NCBI RefSeq assembly: GCF_026241205.1
Contig: NZ_JAPFQM010000008.1
Location: 1 to 37,846 of the forward strand
Length of the DNA: 37,846 nt
Reading direction: 5' to 3'
Source of the DNA: Thermomicrobium sp. 4228-Ro
Lineage (GTDB): Bacteria > Chloroflexota > Chloroflexia > Thermomicrobiales > Thermomicrobiaceae
A model generated the notes under the pieces. That model saw only the letters and a program-made list of their open reading frames with translations. It ran no database searches and had not been told where the DNA came from. The translations under genes were made by a program, and so were the position numbers. Shown piece after piece: positions 1 to 6,635 of this stretch; within the stretch, counting starts at the first letter, position 1, and the number at the start of each line of letters is the position of its first letter.

Positions 1-1454
1 CGCCGGTAGGGGATATCCGAGCAGTCGAGATCAGGCGGGGGAGGCGGGATGCAGACCGTCGGATAGCTCGGATCGCAGTTCGGCTTGGGAGTTGGGGTGG
101 TTGCCGGCGGAGGTGACGGCGTGGGTTGCGGCGCTGGGGCGGGCTCCTGCCCACCGCCCACCGGCGAGACCGGGCAGGCACCCCAGAGCCCCGCCCGCTC
201 CTCGCGAGCGACTCGCTCGGCCTCGACGAACCGCCAGGTGTACTTCACGTCGGGCGGGTAGGTGGCGACACCCGCGTAACCCTGACGCACGAGGAGCTCG
301 TTGAAGAGATAGGGCCCGATCCAGACGTAGCGCAGGACTCGACCATACCGGTCGGTCTCGCTCACGTCTTTCTCTAACCCCACCTGCTTCCCCAGTAGCC
401 ATGAGCGCGTGAAATCGCTCGCCGCCCGTCCGTAACACTCGACGGTGCCGTAGACCTCTGGTGTGTCCACGCCAATCAAGCGGACGCGCACCGTCTGCCC
501 ACCGAGATCCACGTCGATCGTGTCCCCATCAACCACGTTGGTGACGGTTGCGAGCTGGTAGACGCTCGCCTCCTGCGACCGCTGGCCGAGCTGCTGGTAG
601 CGCCAGCGGTAATAGTGCTGGCCAACGTTCCCCGCCTCGACCTTCCAGCCCTCCGGGTTGCCTGGTGTATAGGTGAGCACGCGACGCTCGAAGACCTGCA
701 CCAGCACCCACTGCTGCACGCCAGCGACTCGAACCCGGGCCCAGTAGGCCTCGGTCAGAGGGAATCCGGTTGCGTAGAACGGGTTGGGGAAGAGCGCGTC
801 CTCGCGGTAGCGCCAGCCCACGTAGACTTGGCCGCGACTGTTCATGAAGTCCCAGAAGACCGAGGCTACCGTGTGGTTCGTCTCTGGCACGTAGTAGACA
901 GCCGTAACACCGTACTGCCCTAAGCTGAGGTCGCTACCGACGTTCCCAGCGCGGTCGACCGTCTGGGTGATCGTCGTGCCGACGGGCAAGGGTGCATGAT
1001 CGAGGAGGCCGCTGAAGCTGGCGTAGGTGGGGCCGTCGGGGTCGTCCGGGTCGCCAGCGACGTTGACCTGAGCCGGTGGTTGCGGCTCGAAGGTCGCATC
1101 GCCGCGCTGGAGCTGGCCGGTGACGAGCTCCTTGGCGAGCAGGCCGTTGGTCACGTACCAGGGCGAGGAGCGATCGGCAGCAGGATCGGTGATCTCCATG
1201 CGCGACTTATCGAAGTACTGGACGAGGCGCGTTCCGCCAGGAGCGTCGGCGTAGGCTTCGCGAAGCGGCGTCGTGAACGGTTCCGGACCCCACATCCAGG
1301 TCCGGCTGACGCGCCCAGCCGCGACGGGCAGGTCGCTCCGGGCCCAAGTGTCCATGAAGGCGTCGTGGCTGACGGGAGCAGCCGAGACTGGCAGTCCAAG
1401 GGCGAGGGTTGATAGCACGAAAGATAGCACAACTAGCAAGCAGCGGATTCGCAT
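1..1454 (-). CDS. Secreted staphylococcal-nuclease/excalibur protein, N-terminal 484 codons (continues at 37774-37846)
   Basis: Predicted extracellular nuclease. The ATG at 1454 follows AAAAGGAGGGCTCC and opens a signal peptide (MRIRCLLVVLSFVLSTLALG, then VSAAP). Residues about 30-290 form an extracellular region ending in a module with QVFERRVLTYTPGNPEG and GNVGQHYYRWRYQ, which I associate with secreted Chloroflexota proteins. Residues about 303-426 are an SNase (thermonuclease) domain: VVDGDTIDVDL, VRLIGVDTPE (equivalents of S. aureus Arg35, Asp40, Glu43) and DRYGRVLRYVW (Arg87 equivalent), so the active site looks intact. A Pro/Thr linker and the start of an excalibur domain (DLDCSDIPYRR) follow before the window ends. 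Joined across the window ends the protein is 508 residues. It starts 16 bases after the upstream membrane protein, so the two are probably co-transcribed. Likely a lysogenic-conversion cargo gene acquired from a host. Confidence 0.9.
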   Translation of the reverse strand, partial: MRIRCLLVVLSFVLSTLALGLPVSAAPVSHDAFMDTWARSDLPVAAGRVSRTWMWGPEPFTTPLREAYADAPGGTRLVQYFDKSRMEITDPAADRSSPWYVTNGLLAKELVTGQLQRGDATFEPQPPAQVNVAGDPDDPDGPTYASFSGLLDHAPLPVGTTITQTVDRAGNVGSDLSLGQYGVTAVYYVPETNHTVASVFWDFMNSRGQVYVGWRYREDALFPNPFYATGFPLTEAYWARVRVAGVQQWVLVQVFERRVLTYTPGNPEGWKVEAGNVGQHYYRWRYQQLGQRSQEASVYQLATVTNVVDGDTIDVDLGGQTVRVRLIGVDTPEVYGTVECYGRAASDFTRSWLLGKQVGLEKDVSETDRYGRVLRYVWIGPYLFNELLVRQGYAGVATYPPDVKYTWRFVEAERVAREERAGLWGACPVSPVGGGQEPAPAPQPTPSPPPATTPTPKPNCDPSYPTVCIPPPPPDLDCSDIPYR

Positions 1455-1469
1455 GGAGCCCTCCTTTTC

Positions 1470-2165
1470 TTACGGACTAGGCACTCCTTCTTCTGGCTCG
1501 ATCTCGAGCGTTCGAGCAAAGTCAGTACCGTAGACACGAAAGCGCACTGCACCGATGACCATCGTATGTTCTCCCCCAGCCGCGATCGCTTGCTTCACCC
1601 AGTCCCGAGCTTTCTCCGGTTCCGCTCCTTCGTACGGCAGTGTTGCTACATAACCGAGAATCGGCGTTGCTGCATCGACGATGGACATGTGCCAGGCCAT
1701 CACCGTCGCATCGATGTACAGGATGCGCGTCGGACTGTAACCGTGCACGACAACACGTGCCTCACCAGCGTCGCCAGGAAGCTGCAATGTGCACGTCCAC
1801 TGTGGGTTCACCTGGCCAAGCCACAAGTCGCAGTCAAACCCCTTCTTTTCCAGGTTGAGCGTGATGTCTGCGGCGGTGATACCTGGAATAACGGGCCTGT
1901 CCGATTGGACAGTCGGACTTATCTCTGGCGTCGGTGACCCTTGCGCAGTTGTAGCCTCGGCTTCGGCCTGCGTCGATGCCGATAGCGGGGTCGACTCGCG
2001 TCTCGTATCGACAGTGCTGAACATCCCCGCAAGCACAAAGATGAACGCACAAATGCCGAGCGTACTCGCGCAACCAATGAGAGCGCAGCTACGCCATACA
2101 CTCCGCGACCGACGCGGTGCTGCATTGGTGCTCTGAACTCCGCCTGTCATGTCGCGCTCATCCAT
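1470..2165 (-). CDS. Membrane-anchored extracytoplasmic protein, 231 aa, unknown function
   Basis: I do not recognise the family. A basic N-terminus (RRSRSVWRS) precedes one hydrophobic segment at about residues 26-47 (CALIGCASTLGICAFIFVLA), then a Ser/Thr/Pro/Ala-rich linker to about residue 95 and a globular domain with VIPGITAADITLNLEKKGF, a Cys pair (FDCDLWLG and QWTCTLQL) and a C-terminal half ending EIEPEEGVPSP. The topology predicted is N-in, domain outside. The globular part, with one conserved-looking disulfide pair and a comparison to water-exposed lipoprotein-like domains, suggests a cell-surface role. Met at 2165 is used; a second Met five codons later (2150) is possible, and neither has a strong ribosome site. 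The base composition is less GC-rich than the structural genes. It lies directly upstream of the secreted nuclease, so both look like cargo altering the lysogen's surface or secretome. Confidence 0.75.
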   Translation of the reverse strand: MDERDMTGGVQSTNAAPRRSRSVWRSCALIGCASTLGICAFIFVLAGMFSTVDTRRESTPLSASTQAEAEATTAQGSPTPEISPTVQSDRPVIPGITAADITLNLEKKGFDCDLWLGQVNPQWTCTLQLPGDAGEARVVVHGYSPTRILYIDATVMAWHMSIVDAATPILGYVATLPYEGAEPEKARDWVKQAIAAGGEHTMVIGAVRFRVYGTDFARTLEIEPEEGVPSP

Positions 2166-2213
2166 CGCGACGAGATGGAGGTTCTTTCCTGTAGGCGAAC
2201 ACCTGTGTTCCCA

Positions 2214-2419
2214 TTATCTTGCCTCACACCCGATGCCGTCCCTGTTGCTGTCGAAACGAGCGGGTCAGGCGGCAGCACCCTCAATCGTCGATACGGAATA
2301 TCTGAGCAGTCGAGGTCAGATGGCGGAGGCGGGATACACACATCGGGATAGCTCGGGTCGCAGTTTTGCCGGGCCGGCGGCGTGGATGGAATTGAAGTAG
2401 ATGTTGGAATCGGAGTTGG
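2214..2419 (-). pseudogene. Decayed Pro/Thr linker plus excalibur domain, remnant of an SNase-type gene tail
   Basis: Reading leftward from an in-frame stop at 2420-2422, the segment encodes a Pro/Thr-rich linker, then NCDPSYPDVCIPPPP, DLDCSDIPYRRLRVLPPDP and, after a frame change at about 2256-2265, RFDSNRDGIGCEAR and TAA at 2214-2216. This matches, residue for residue, the tail of the intact nuclease that spans the window ends (NCDPSYPTVCIPPPP, DLDCSDIPYRR, then FKVLPPDPHRFDRDRDGIGC). One base is missing between the LPPDP and RFD segments, there is no start codon and no SNase domain. I read it as the leftover 3' end of a second, lost copy. It fills the gap between the ImmA gene and the membrane-protein gene. 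Confidence 0.82.
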
Positions 2420-2432
2420 CTAATCTGCGTGC

Positions 2433-2903
2433 TCATAAAGCCGTCCGGTAACCAATTTCGACCAACCACGGTGGTACCTCGCACGCAGCAGCGATTGCCT
2501 CTACGGTTCCGTACTCTCGCACTGCCCATTCGGGAATGAGCAGGCGTGCCGCTGCGACGGTAGCGTCGCGCTCGAGCCTTGCGTCCCAGTAGTACGCGAA
2601 GGACGTCGCACGGCACATGCGCACCACGTGCTCGTCACCGTTGAGCCAGTGACCGAGTTCATGCGCGATGACAGCACGCCGCTCAGCTGAGGGCAGCTGC
2701 GCGTTTATCCACATGAGCTTGACACCCCTGTAAATTCCCGAGATACCGAGAATGCTGCCCAGATTCTGCCGAAACTCGATCTCCCAGCCTTCGCGCTCAG
2801 CAATACAGTGCACCGGCACCGGAACTGCTTCGTGCGCATAGTGGCGCTCGATGAGTTCCGCCAGCGCACGCTCCCCCGCAGCAGGCAAGGACGACACTCG
2901 CAT
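2433..2903 (-). CDS. ImmA/IrrE-type metallopeptidase
   Basis: A 156-residue zinc peptidase of the COG2856/ImmA/IrrE family, whose known members cleave XRE-family repressors to induce mobile elements. The motif is AVIAHELGHWLNGDE with His81, Glu82 and His85; the upstream PVPVHCIAEREGWEIEF and the GIYRGVKLMWINAQLP strand are the usual order for the family, and ERDATVAAARLLIPEWAV supplies the downstream helix. The ATG at 2903 follows GGGGGAAGA; a TTG 24 bases further upstream is open but has no ribosome site. It lies 49 bases downstream of the XRE repressor gene on the same strand, the standard ImmR-ImmA pair order, so its likely substrate is that repressor. Function is inferred from family and neighbourhood. 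Confidence 0.88.
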   Translation of the reverse strand: MRVSSLPAAGERALAELIERHYAHEAVPVPVHCIAEREGWEIEFRQNLGSILGISGIYRGVKLMWINAQLPSAERRAVIAHELGHWLNGDEHVVRMCRATSFAYYWDARLERDATVAAARLLIPEWAVREYGTVEAIAAACEVPPWLVEIGYRTAL

Positions 2904-2952
2904 TCTTCCCCCAAAGGTTCGATCCAAGTCTACTCGGGACTACACGGTGGAG

Positions 2953-3348
2953 TCAATGGTCTGGTTTTTCGGCGGCTCGTCGTGCGAGTGCGCGCGCAAA
3001 CTCCGCGAACACTCGCACCATTTCCCGGTCAGGATGTTCCTGTCCGGGTCCCAACAACCAACGCTCCGCGTAGGTCACGATAGCAGGTAAATCGAGCTCG
3101 GACTCACGTTCGCATTCGATTGGGTAACCCGCAGCGCGGATCAGTTCTGACACGGGAACGTCCAGGGCGCGTGCGAGCGCCACAACCTGATGAGGTGGAG
3201 GCAGGTAGCCCTCAGTAGTCGTGTTTTCCATGCGCGAGATGGTGCGCTGGTGAATTCCTGTTAGTTCGGCCAACTGTTCCTGACTGAGGCCCCGCAAAAG
3301 GCGCAAACGGCGTAATGCCTTACTGAACCCCGACACCTCCACGTTCAT
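2953..3348 (-). CDS. XRE-family transcriptional repressor (CI/ImmR-like)
   Basis: A 131-residue protein with an N-terminal helix-turn-helix: SKALRRLRLLRGLSQEQLAE, then LTGIHQRTISRMEN as recognition helix, followed by HQVVALARALDVPVSELIRA. The C-terminal half (residues 75-131) is acidic, then Arg/Ala-rich, with no LexA-type Ser/Lys protease motif, which agrees with inactivation by the separate ImmA protein rather than self-cleavage. The ATG at 3348 follows AAGGAGGAGGCC; longer upstream readings cross the operator region and are unlikely. It is transcribed divergently from the ribbon-helix-helix gene at 3464 and probably represses that promoter as well as its own. This is the best candidate for the lysogeny repressor. 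Confidence 0.9.
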   Translation of the reverse strand: MNVEVSGFSKALRRLRLLRGLSQEQLAELTGIHQRTISRMENTTTEGYLPPPHQVVALARALDVPVSELIRAAGYPIECERESELDLPAIVTYAERWLLGPGQEHPDREMVRVFAEFARALARRAAEKPDH

Positions 3349-3378
3349 GGCCTCCTCCTTATTGGAACGACTTCGTCT

Positions 3379-3407
3379 ACACAATAGAGCGAAACCGCCC
3401 AGACGTC
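3379..3407 (-). promoter_or_regulatory. Weak candidate promoter for the repressor operon
   Basis: On the minus strand TAGACG (3407-3402), 17 bases and TATTGT (about 3384-3379) precede the repressor ribosome site. The -35 matches only four of six positions, so this is tentative; it overlaps the same CGTCTA repeats as the plus-strand promoter. Confidence 0.35.
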
Positions 3408-3409
3408 TA

Positions 3410-3438
3410 TTGACAGCATCGAGTAGCTGTGCTAATGT
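3410..3438 (+). promoter_or_regulatory. Sigma-70-type promoter for the early plus-strand operon
   Basis: TTGACA at 3410-3415, a 17-base spacer, and TAATGT at 3433-3438: a perfect -35 and a 4/6 -10. It ends 25 bases before the GTG of the RHH gene and is interleaved with the CGTCTA repeats, so it looks directly repressible. Confidence 0.75.
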
Positions 3439-3463
3439 AGACGCTAGATGGGAGGTGTCAGAC

Positions 3464-3706
3464 GTGCAGAAGCTGACTACGACTACCCACCGACGTCCGA
3501 ACGGTTCGGCACGGCGAACTATCGCAGCACACGTCGATGAGGCTGCGGTTATCGGCGTCGATCGTCTCGTAGAGCGAGGCATCTTCGTGAATCGGAGTCA
3601 CGCGATCGATGCCGCGATCGCTCTTCTCCTGCGGAAGTACGCGGAGCTTCTCGGGAAGGAGGTGTGCAACTCCGGCGATTCTGGGACACAAGGAAGGGGA
3701 GCTTAA
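3464..3706 (+). CDS. Ribbon-helix-helix (CopG/Arc-like) regulator
   Basis: An 80-residue protein. After a basic tail (THRRPNGSARR) comes one RHH unit: TIAAHVDEAAVIGVDRLVER as strand and first helix, GIFVNRSHAIDAAIALLLRK as the second helix with the N-R-S turn typical of the fold. RHH proteins bind operators as dimers with the beta strand in the major groove. The GTG at 3464 is chosen because GGGAGG lies ten bases upstream and the sequence before it belongs to the promoter region. First gene of the rightward operon and divergent from the XRE repressor, so a Cro-like role in the switch is likely, by position only. Confidence 0.8.
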   Translation: MQKLTTTTHRRPNGSARRTIAAHVDEAAVIGVDRLVERGIFVNRSHAIDAAIALLLRKYAELLGKEVCNSGDSGTQGRGA

Positions 3707-3707
3707 C

Positions 3708-3905
3708 GTGAAGGCTGCTCCCAAGAGCATGCATGTTCCGGTGGAGCCGCTGACCCCACCGGACCTCGCGGTTTCTCCCGGCTGGAGGTGGCTGTGGGAC
3801 CGACTTCTCCGCCCTGTCTCGGAAGACAGGCATGAGGGCCAGGAAGCGGAAGACCGGGTGGGTGCCGCGAACACCCGCCCGGTGTGCACGAGAAAGGAGT
3901 CCTGA
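3708..3905 (+). CDS. Small early protein, 65 aa, unknown
   Basis: GTG at 3708 follows AAGGGGAGCTTAAC, one base after the stop of the RHH gene. The only distinctive part is PPDLAVSPGWRWLWDRLLRP at residues 17-36, aromatic and possibly a short amphipathic helix; the remainder is charged and ends with two basic stretches. No family recognised. Support comes from the ribosome site, tight spacing and position within the early operon, not from homology. Confidence 0.5.
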   Translation: MKAAPKSMHVPVEPLTPPDLAVSPGWRWLWDRLLRPVSEDRHEGQEAEDRVGAANTRPVCTRKES

Positions 3906-3906
3906 G

Positions 3907-4743
3907 ATGCTGTTTGTAATTCATTCTACAATGTCACGCGCTCTCCAGCCAGACTGGACCGATCCGAGCTGGCGCCGCGCGCTCGCGCGCGCACTGCGAA
4001 AACAGCTGCCAGTGCACTGGGAAGGGCCAGCTGGTGCGGGCGCACTGCTAGTGACCTGCACAGGTGGGTGTCGATCCGATCACCGCTGGCACAAGGTGGA
4101 CTGGATGGCGGACGGCCTCACCTGCGATTGCCCGAGCCGCGCCCCCTGCCACCACCGGGCGCGGGCGTGGTGCGAATACATGGGCGAGTGGCGTCGGCTG
4201 ACCGCCATCGCCCGCACCCACGGGATCGAGGCGGCCGTCCGCTGGGTGGTTTACGACCAGACCGGTGAGCTCGACGCGACGCCGATCCGCCCGCTGCGAA
4301 ACGTCAAGCTCTGGCGGGAGAACGGCCATGCCTGTGCCGACATCCCGCACTACCCTCGCCATAGCCCAACGGGTTTTGAGTGGGGCTACCTTGGATCTGG
4401 GCCAGCAGACCTGGCCTACGCAATTCTCGCCTACTTCTACGGGCCGGCCATCGCGGAGAAGTACTACCAGCAATTCAAAGAGGAAGTCATCGCCGCGATC
4501 CCACAGCAGGCCGAGGAGTACACGATCGACGGCGACGAGATCGCCTGGTGGATCACCTGCGCGACAACGCCGCCGTGTCCGGGACCCTGGACTGGATTCG
4601 TCGGCGGTGAAGCGCCGATGTGTTCGTGCCATAGCGTGCCGGACGCGTGGCTCGACGAAGCTTATCCCTTTCATCCCGAGCCCGGTATCGCCTGTGGCGT
4701 GAGCGGCTGCCCCTGCCGGTCTGGGGAGGGGGAAACATCATGA
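3907..4743 (+). CDS. SWIM-type zinc-finger and DUF6166 protein
   Basis: A 278-residue protein. The middle of its N-terminal half carries a SWIM-like zinc site (LTCDCPSRAPCHHRARAWCEYM, residues about 73-94 in order C-x-C, C-x-H-H), usually found in nucleic-acid or protein-binding roles. Residues about 150-215 match the DUF6166 pattern seen in phages: HSPTGFEWGYLGSGPADLAY, ILAYFYGPAIAEKYYQQFKEE, then a PWTGF/CSCH segment and further Cys pairs near the C-terminus (CGVSGCPC). Start at ATG 3907 after AAGGAGTCCTGAG; an open extension upstream overlaps the preceding gene and is not used. Its exact function is not known. Position in the early operon suggests DNA metabolism or host takeover. Confidence 0.75.
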   Translation: MLFVIHSTMSRALQPDWTDPSWRRALARALRKQLPVHWEGPAGAGALLVTCTGGCRSDHRWHKVDWMADGLTCDCPSRAPCHHRARAWCEYMGEWRRLTAIARTHGIEAAVRWVVYDQTGELDATPIRPLRNVKLWRENGHACADIPHYPRHSPTGFEWGYLGSGPADLAYAILAYFYGPAIAEKYYQQFKEEVIAAIPQQAEEYTIDGDEIAWWITCATTPPCPGPWTGFVGGEAPMCSCHSVPDAWLDEAYPFHPEPGIACGVSGCPCRSGEGETS

Positions 4744-5072
4744 CAGCGCACGAACGAGCGAATGAAGCACGTGATGCGTTTCTGGATGTGATCGACCATG
4801 CAGCATTGGGCTTACGATCGCTCTGCGAACAGCGACTGAGCTATCTCCTCCTTGACGCAATCACGGAGTTGGCGGACCTGTTGCCGCTGACCGAAAACCT
4901 CGATCGTCTCGACAGGGCTGACCTCCATTGGGCCAGGGTCCATGTCGACGGAGTGATCGGTTGTCTGTCCTGGTTACTCACCTGTTTCCAGCAGTCCCTC
5001 GAGAACCAGGACGCAAACCCGGGATTGCACAACGTCATCTCCTTGTCAGCTCGCGAGAGGAGGAGCCGATGA
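4740..5072 (+). CDS. Early-operon protein, 110 aa, unknown
   Basis: Start ATG at 4740 overlaps the previous stop (ATGA) and follows GGGAGGGGGAAACATC. The protein is largely helical in appearance: ANEARDAFLDVIDHAALGLR, CEQRLSYLLLDAITELADLL, and a long third helix with GVIGCLSWLLTCFQQSLEN. No catalytic motif and no recognised family. Translational coupling on both sides (ATGA with the next gene as well) supports a real gene. Confidence 0.65.
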   Translation: MTAHERANEARDAFLDVIDHAALGLRSLCEQRLSYLLLDAITELADLLPLTENLDRLDRADLHWARVHVDGVIGCLSWLLTCFQQSLENQDANPGLHNVISLSARERRSR

Positions 5073-5305
5073 AGGTGGGGGAGCGATACTCCGAGTCCTA
5101 TCTCGTCGAGTTCGGCTATGTCCCTTGGTGGGAGGTGCGTGCTATCCGCACTCGTGTCCATCTCCTATCTGGCAGATCGGGTGTCGCCTCGCCACAAGCA
5201 TTCGGGCGCGCGGGCAAAAAACCACGACCGTCGCAGTTCTGGATTCTCCGTCTCATGGCTTCGGCATTTGTTCTCACCACCTCGCTGCTCGTCTGCTGGA
5301 GGTAA
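5069..5305 (+). CDS. Small early protein, 78 aa, possible C-terminal membrane segment
   Basis: ATG at 5069 overlaps the previous stop by ATGA and sits behind AGGAGGAGCCG. The N-terminal third (MKVGERYSESYLVEFGYVPW) looks like a normal folded segment; the C-terminus (RLMASAFVLTTSLLVCWR) is hydrophobic and could span or associate with the membrane. The middle is basic and low in pattern, and another frame is open here for part of the length, so the C-terminal half is less certain. Function unknown. Confidence 0.5.
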   Translation: MKVGERYSESYLVEFGYVPWWEVRAIRTRVHLLSGRSGVASPQAFGRAGKKPRPSQFWILRLMASAFVLTTSLLVCWR

Positions 5306-5308
5306 GCC

Positions 5309-5575
5309 ATGATCGTGCGGGTCGGCCCACACATTCTGAACCTGTCCCAGATGGCCCACGCGGTGTTCAGCCGGGACAGTGTCGTCGTCGAGTTCGTCGG
5401 TGGGCGTGACGTTGTGGTGTATGGCGAGGACGCGTGCGAACTGGCCGCGCTGCTTCTCGCGCTGTGTTCCCGCAACACCATCTCGGAACGCGACAGGCTG
5501 GAGGCTCAACAGTTGTTGCACGGGTTTCCACACATCCAGGGACCGGAGCCCGGCTGGGATACGGAGGATTGGTGA
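5309..5575 (+). CDS. Small beta-rich protein, 88 aa, unknown
   Basis: ATG at 5309 follows GGAGGTAAGCC. The sequence ILNLSQMAHAVFSRDSVVVE with VVVYGEDACELAALLLAL predicts three or four strands followed by a helix. The order 'hydrophobic-LS..., V.V.F, (V/L)(Y/H)GE-A..L helix' is shared with the small protein at 37476-37733, suggesting a common fold. No function recognised. Its stop overlaps the start of the RecT-like gene (TGATG), so the two are translationally coupled, which makes a link with recombination possible. Confidence 0.7.
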   Translation: MIVRVGPHILNLSQMAHAVFSRDSVVVEFVGGRDVVVYGEDACELAALLLALCSRNTISERDRLEAQQLLHGFPHIQGPEPGWDTEDW

Positions 5576-6261
5576 TGACCAGCAGAGGACAACGTGTGCG
5601 CGATGCGCTGCAGCGCCTGAGTGCCCAAACCGGTGTTCCAGTCGACGACATGTTGCTGTGGCTGGAGCAGCACGCAACGAGCGATCTCGACCGCGTCACG
5701 AACGAGCAGCTCGAGGAACTGCGGCGGACCGTCCTGGCGTGGGTGGGCGGCAATGGGACGAGCCTGAAGCCCGTTGCCGTGTCGCCGAGCGTGCCTGTCG
5801 TTCCCATCGATAAGGAACGACTGCGCGACATGCTCCGCGCGCTCATCCTCCGGGATGCAACGCCGGAGCAGATCGAGCTGGTGATCGCCATCTGCGAGAA
5901 GTACGGTTTCGATCCACTGCTCCGGCACATCGTGCTCATCTCGGGCCAGATCTACGTGACTCGGGACGGCCTCCTTCATCTCGCGCACGCCTCGGGACAG
6001 CTCGACGGCATCGAGGTCGAGGCCGAGCGGGACGCGGACGGGAAGTGGGTCGCGACAGCGAGGGTGTACCGGAAGGACATGCAGCGCCCATTCGTCTATT
6101 CGGCACACCAGGCAGAGCACGAGGTACCCAGCTCGAAGGCCTGGCAAAAGGCTCCTCGTGCCATGACGATCAAGTGCGCGGAAGTCATGGCTCTGCGGAG
6201 AGCATTTGCGGTTGCGCTCGCCGGTGCCGAGGAGATCGGGTACGAGGGAGAGCAGGAATGA
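5575..6261 (+). CDS. RecT/Bet-family single-strand annealing protein
   Basis: A 228-residue protein. Residues 1-75 are an extra N-terminal helical part; from about 80 on it follows the RecT family: LRALILRDATPEQIELVIAI, CEKYGFDPLLRHIVLISG, QIYVTRDGLLHLAHASGQLD, then VYRKDMQRPF, and the terminal KAPRAMTIKCAEVMALRRAF with AGAEEIGYE. RecT proteins coat and anneal complementary single strands in phage recombination, usually with an exonuclease partner; no obvious exonuclease is encoded in this window, although a RusA resolvase lies 1.8 kb downstream. ATG at 5575 overlaps the preceding stop and follows GGAGG; longer upstream reading covers the previous gene and is not used. Confidence 0.87.
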   Translation: MTSRGQRVRDALQRLSAQTGVPVDDMLLWLEQHATSDLDRVTNEQLEELRRTVLAWVGGNGTSLKPVAVSPSVPVVPIDKERLRDMLRALILRDATPEQIELVIAICEKYGFDPLLRHIVLISGQIYVTRDGLLHLAHASGQLDGIEVEAERDADGKWVATARVYRKDMQRPFVYSAHQAEHEVPSSKAWQKAPRAMTIKCAEVMALRRAFAVALAGAEEIGYEGEQE

Positions 6262-6635
6262 GTCGTCCGCGCCACATGAGAACAGAACGCGCAGCTGAGG
6301 CTCATGCGGGTTTTCACGATCTCCTCCGTTCGTACCGACTGCGTGCCGGGCTCTCGCAGGTACGGCTCGCGAAGCTGGCTGGTATTGACCGATCCTTCCT
6401 GAATCGCCTCGAGAGTGGAGACCGCTGCCCGAGCCGTATTGTCGTCCTGCGCTTGGCACGGGCGCTGGGATTAGACGAGCGGGATCGAGCAGCCCTCCTC
6501 TTCGCGGCTGGCTACGCACCAGTTCGGGCACCACTCGATCGCCAGGCGGAGCTGCGATCGCTGGCTGAGGAACTGCAGCGCCTGGTCATGACAATACTGG
6601 TCTATCTCGACGGGATTGACCATGACGAGTCCTGA
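6258..6635 (+). CDS. XRE-family regulator, 125 aa
   Basis: A helix-turn-helix covers residues about 20-75: FHDLLRSYRLRAGLSQVRLA, KLAGIDRSFLNRLESGDRCP as the turn and recognition helix, then VVLRLARALGLDERDRAALL and FAAGYAP, a phrase common after XRE domains. The C-terminal 45 residues (ELRSLAEELQRLVMTILVYL) form one predicted helix, perhaps for dimerisation. The ATG at 6258 overlaps the RecT stop (ATGA). It is one of three XRE proteins in the window and, from its place in the early operon, may control timing rather than lysogeny. Confidence 0.85.
   Translation: MSRPRHMRTERAAEAHAGFHDLLRSYRLRAGLSQVRLAKLAGIDRSFLNRLESGDRCPSRIVVLRLARALGLDERDRAALLFAAGYAPVRAPLDRQAELRSLAEELQRLVMTILVYLDGIDHDES

Larger units (their letters stand above)
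3374..3447. promoter_or_regulatory. Operator-like cluster of CGTCTA repeats in the divergent intergenic region
   Basis: Between the two divergent regulator genes the word CGTCTA occurs three times: 3374-3379 (+), 3404-3409 (+) and 3438-3443 as TAGACG (minus orientation). The first sits in an inverted repeat TCTA-N5-TAGA. The copies overlap or abut both candidate promoters. This is the pattern expected of repressor operators; which protein binds them (XRE or RHH) cannot be told from sequence. Confidence 0.6.

Noticed and set aside
92-1412. Several plus-strand open frames in the left 1.4 kb
   Set aside because: They are antisense to the secreted nuclease gene, lack ribosome sites and have Arg/Pro-rich composition expected from the reverse frame of a GC-rich gene.
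2953-3582. Longer start for the XRE repressor (up to 78 extra codons)
   Set aside because: The extension crosses the operator/promoter region and the beginning of the RHH gene; the ATG at 3348 has a strong ribosome site.
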